A stretch of DNA of 10,000 nt from the NCBI GenBank assembly GCA_009663005.1, contig CM018906.1, positions 25,363,681 through 25,373,680 on the forward strand, read 5' to 3'. Positions 7,380 through 10,000 of this stretch are shown here, one piece after another; position 1 is the first letter of the stretch; every line of letters begins with the position of its first letter. The notes under the pieces were generated by a model. It had not been told where the DNA came from and made no database searches. It saw only the letters and a program-made list of their open reading frames with translations. This DNA comes from Actinidia chinensis (taxonomy: Eukaryota; Streptophyta; Magnoliopsida; Ericales; Actinidiaceae). The translations under genes and the position numbers were made by a program.

Positions 7380-9240
7380 TTTATAAAAATTGTCTTTTAG
7401 TCTCTGCCATTTTCCTTTGAACATAGTTCACTCGTAAGATTTTTTATCTCTATAGCTCCATGTGAAAAACCGTTTTCACGATGTATGGTCCAGTCCTCTA
7501 GACCTCAACTTTCCAGGAACAATGAAGACGGGAAATTAACATAGAAGCACTTTTTGATTGGTTTAAAGGTTATGCAAATAATGTTTTTATGAAAAGCCTT
7601 AATCTTTTCTTTATAAATTCTTGTGTTCTCGTATGCATCCCATCTCATTTCCTCTAGTTCATTCATTTGCAAAATTCCTATGGCACCAGCTTGGGCAGCA
7701 ATAGTTCAACTGTTTTAATAGCCCAATATGCCTGTTTCAATTTCAACTGGCAGATGCACGCTTGCCATAGATTTTAGCCGATAGAAGACATGCCAACATT
7801 ATTTTGTAGCGTATGGTATTCCCATAATGTCTCATCAATCGAAGTGAACCAATCCTAGGTTCGTTAACCGTTTTCACCAAAATTGAATTTAATTTCCTAT
7901 TGTTAGTTCATCTTGACCATTTAGTCTGGGGTTGATATGATCATACTTATGAGGACTCCACAATATTTACCCATTAGAGCTCAAACGGTTTTGTTACAAA
8001 AATGGTAACCTGACACTAATCATTGCTCTTGGCATCCCAACCGTAGAAAATAATGTTTCTTTCAAAAATTTTTACACCACCTTATGGTCCTCGGTTTCGA
8101 GTGGGAATTGGCTTCAACCCCTTTGGATAATATCAACTGCTAATAGAAGAATATAGTAACTAAAAGAAGGTGGAAAGGGCCCAAACAATCTTATTTTCCC
8201 CACATCAAAAATCTCTATGACAAGTATAGGAGACATAGGCATCATGTTTTGCGTTTCCCCTACCCAACCATTTCGCCAAGTTTTGCAAACACTCATAAGA
8301 ATCCTTGAACAAGGTCTCCGATAAAACCACACTGTAAAATTTTCGCAGCTGTCCTCTTAGAAGAGAATGACCTCCACAATCCTCTAATGCAACAAAAGAA
8401 TATTTGGTATTCCATATCTGAAACACACCTTCTTATTATTGTCTGGACATGTACTTAATAGGTATGGATCATCAAATACAAATCTTTTCCGCTTTCACCA
8501 AAAAATTTTTTGCTTTTGTGGAGTCCAATGAGTTGGCATTGTTTCGGTGGCCAGATAATTGGCGTATATCTCATACCACGGCAAGTTGTAGAGCTAGGAG
8601 TTGTCTCATCTGGGAATGTGTCAGAAATTGGAGCTTGGTTTTGGGTTGATCAATTACTATCAAACGGGACAGTGGTCATCCACACATCTCTACTCCCGTC
8701 TATCTTTGATTGTCAATCAAATTCTTGCAGTATCAGAATCCACCTATCAACTCATGGCTTGTCTCTTGCTTAGTCATCAAGTAGTTTGAAAGCTGAATGT
8801 TCTGTGAAACGACTAATTAAGTAGACCCTATTAGATAAGACTTCTACTTGTCTAATGCAAAAACTCGCAAAGTTCTTTCTTAGTTGTTGTGTATTTATTT
8901 GAGCTTCATTGAGAGTACGGCTGGCATAAGAAATGCACAGTTGTCTTATCTTTTTTTTTGTCTAACACTGATCCTATTGGATATCACTAGCGCACACATT
9001 AGTTCAAATGTGATGCTCCAATCTGGGGTTTGCTTATGGGTGGTAAAGTTTTCTTCAAATTTTAATCTATTAAAGCTTTTTCACAACTCTCAACCATAAA
9101 AATGGGTTATCCTTAGCAGAAGGTTACACCAGGCGGGGCAATTACACTGACGTTTTTTATCAATCGTCTGTAAAAAATCCTGTCATGCCATAAGAATATC
9201 TATGTCTTTAACACATTTAGGGGTGGTAATTTAACATTAT
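7380..9240 (-). pseudogene. pol: Broken pol: late reverse transcriptase, RNase H and integrase
   Basis: In coding order: end of RT palm and thumb (VKLPPLNVLK at about 9234, then IFYRRLIKN at 9152-9178); RNase H (ISYASRTLNEAQIN at 8887-8935, FTEHSAFKLL at 8780-8809, DRWILILQEFD at 8716-8748); linker with QTIIRRCVSD (about 8420); integrase zinc region (SKRTAAKILQCGF at about 8360, then a decayed CxxC); core (ILVIEIFDV and GPFPPSF at 8170-8225, AVD near 8120, GMPRA at about 8040, NGQDE at about 7915, QAYWAIKTV at about 7720); and C-terminal part (MNELEEMRWDAYENTRIYKE at 7600-7660, RTGPYIVKTVF at about 7480). Many stops and frameshifts occur. The position of the second core aspartate reads ISVR, so that catalytic residue is lost. 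Everything before late RT is missing: protease, RT fingers and the catalytic YxDD region. No chromodomain was seen. It would have made DNA synthesis and integration enzymes in the cytoplasmic particle and nucleus. Confidence 0.9.
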
Positions 9241-9244
9241 TTCA

Positions 9245-9714
9245 GATTTTTGATTTATCCACTCATTTTTCAAAGATCCGTTTTATCATAGGAAAACTGT
9301 TTTGAAATTTCCTTGCATTTCCCCCATGAGTGATAGAACTCAGCTTAGGATTTAGCCATATTTTAGCTAGGTCTTAAGTGAAAATGGAAGAGTTTAACCT
9401 TGCTATATCTTCCTTATGTATACCGTCTACTATAGTTCCTACCATTCTTCAAATTCTTTAACCATGCAGGTATGGGCTTCCGCTTTCGCATTCCGTGGAA
9501 TGTGGAAGTGATGGTATCATACTGGTTTAATTGTGAGGTATGTGCATTGGCCGGTAGTAATGCATGAGGGAGTTGATGCTCTAGTTGGATTAAGGTAATC
9601 TTGATGTTATCTGCCTTAGGCACAAGAGCCTCATTGGGATTTGAATTGGAGAACGATTTAGATCTCCTTGCTTCTTGTCGCCTCATGTTTTGACGTGGTG
9701 GGGTTTTGGTCCAT
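9245..9714 (-). pseudogene. gag: Broken, truncated gag of element B
   Basis: The start is the ATG at 9714, about 210 bp after the primer binding site (MDQNPTTSKHEATRS). After a frameshift come PKADNIKITLIQL and LPANAHTSQL (9560-9625), which match the N-terminal gag pattern of Athila-like elements. Further on, LNSSIFT, DLAKIWLN, SSITHGG and FPMIKRIFEK (9265-9400) correspond to the capsid segment with its conserved A-K-x-W-L core. Stops occur at several points. Similarity ends near 9246 with VDKSKI, and the next recognisable codons are already late RT (9234). Capsid C-terminus, zinc knuckle and protease are therefore missing. The intact protein would form the particle shell. This copy is dead. 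Confidence 0.75.
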
Positions 9715-9925
9715 TCTAATCAATCTACTGTTTTGGTTTCTGAACAAACTGACATAGCAAATTTGAAAATTCCCTTTTTTTATTAGCCCTTTATCCCCTG
9801 GTTGATGGTTTATGTAACTGGTAGAAGAAAAAGAAAAGATGAAGAAAAAGTGTTTAAAAGAAAATAGTTTCTTACAACTTTTTGTGATTCCACACAAGTT
9901 TTTTAAACTTTCAAGTTTGCGAATT
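9715..9925 (-). other. Untranslated leader of element B
   Basis: This is a T/A-rich stretch between the primer binding site and the gag ATG, with no protein similarity. An open frame entering it from the primer binding site is accidental. Confidence 0.5.
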
Positions 9926-9941
9926 CCTCGCAACGGCGCCA
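9926..9941 (-). promoter_or_regulatory. Primer binding site, tRNA-Asp type
   Basis: The - strand reads TGGCGCCGTTGCGAGG. The plant tRNA-Asp 3' end is CCCCGGCAACGGCGCCA, so the first 12 bases are a perfect complement and the last few have decayed. It starts 4 bp after the LTR end (GCA at 9948-9946), as expected. This fixes the orientation of element B and its 5' end. Confidence 0.85.
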
Positions 9942-9945
9942 AAAA

Positions 9946-10000
9946 TGCTACCTCTAACTCCTTGAAGTGGTTTTGAATATCGTGTTTGTTTATGTTTCCA
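9946..10000 (-). repeat. 3' end of the 5' LTR of element B (partial)
   Basis: The - strand sequence ends AGAGGTAGCA at 9946, just before the primer binding site. Only 55 bp lie in the window. Its match to the proposed far end of the 3' LTR at 1942 is weak. Confidence 0.6.

Larger units (their letters stand above)
1942..10000 (-). mobile_element. Element B: decayed Athila-like Ty3/Gypsy retrotransposon, right edge outside window
   Basis: Read on the - strand, the order is LTR end, tRNA-Asp primer binding site, gag, pol (late RT, RNase H, integrase), third ORF, polypurine tract, 3' LTR. The polymerase order RT-RNaseH-IN is that of Ty3/Gypsy. A tRNA-Asp primer site and an extra ORF between pol and the 3' LTR fit the Athila/Calypso branch. 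Every coding part has stops and frameshifts, and the middle of gag-pol is deleted, so the copy cannot move by itself. Most of the 5' LTR lies past position 10000. The left boundary at 1942 is a best guess within roughly 1840-2280. Confidence 0.8.

Noticed and set aside
8449..9099. Open frames on the + strand
   Set aside because: They are antisense to RNase H and integrase linker coding, where the opposite strand shows clear pol similarity.
9715..9942. N-terminal extension of gag starting at 9942
   Set aside because: Its first codons are the primer binding site itself and the rest is leader sequence. The ATG at 9714 is the better start.
1..10000. CRISPR array, bacterial operon or organelle DNA
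   Set aside because: There are no evenly spaced direct repeats with spacers, no Shine-Dalgarno-linked gene strings, and no ribosomal or organelle genes. Retroelement structure and plant-type introns explain the window.

Overview
This window looks like nuclear DNA of a flowering plant, from a gene-poor, repeat-rich region. It is AT-rich, has no intact gene longer than about 140 codons, and carries decayed pieces of at least two Ty3/Gypsy-type LTR retrotransposons. I see no convincing host gene, no structural RNA gene and nothing prokaryotic. The species cannot be told from the sequence alone.

Left part (1 to about 1941, + strand): the 5' portion of a first element, A. It has an LTR-like promoter (TATA box near 224, AATAAA near 394), a leader, and a broken gag-region gene (578-1836). 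That gene is of the plant 'putative gypsy type transposon' (Transposase_28-like) family. It is unusual in having two recognisable spliceosomal introns (1091-1173 and 1604-1672). No pol follows; the element stops where the second element begins.

Rest of the window (about 1942 to 10000, - strand): a second element, B, read right to left. In its own 5' to 3' order it has: the last ~55 bp of its 5' LTR (9946-10000); a primer binding site matching the tRNA-Asp 3' end (9926-9941); a leader; a broken gag (9245-9714); a broken pol that begins abruptly in late reverse transcriptase and continues through RNase H and integrase (7380-9240); a spacer holding a polypurine tract-like site, an 18-bp repeat pair and a second TATA-like box; a broken third ORF of plant transposon/env-position type (5048-6384); a 3' untranslated stretch; a polypurine tract (near 4669-4681); and a long presumed 3' LTR (about 1942-4668). 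This layout (tRNA-Asp PBS, no visible chromodomain, extra ORF after pol) fits the Athila/Calypso-like branch of Ty3/Gypsy.

The most interesting structure is regulatory. An 18-bp degenerate array built on GACCGGTTCAGCTTCCTG lies just upstream of the LTR TATA box on the - strand, and a two-unit version of the same 18-bp pattern lies upstream of a second TATA-like box that precedes the third ORF. The 3' LTR interval also contains an oppositely oriented, LTR-like promoter module and a 96-bp tandem duplication. All coding parts carry many stops and frameshifts, so both elements are dead copies. Reading frames were recognised by eye against remembered family patterns, so lineage names need a database search.
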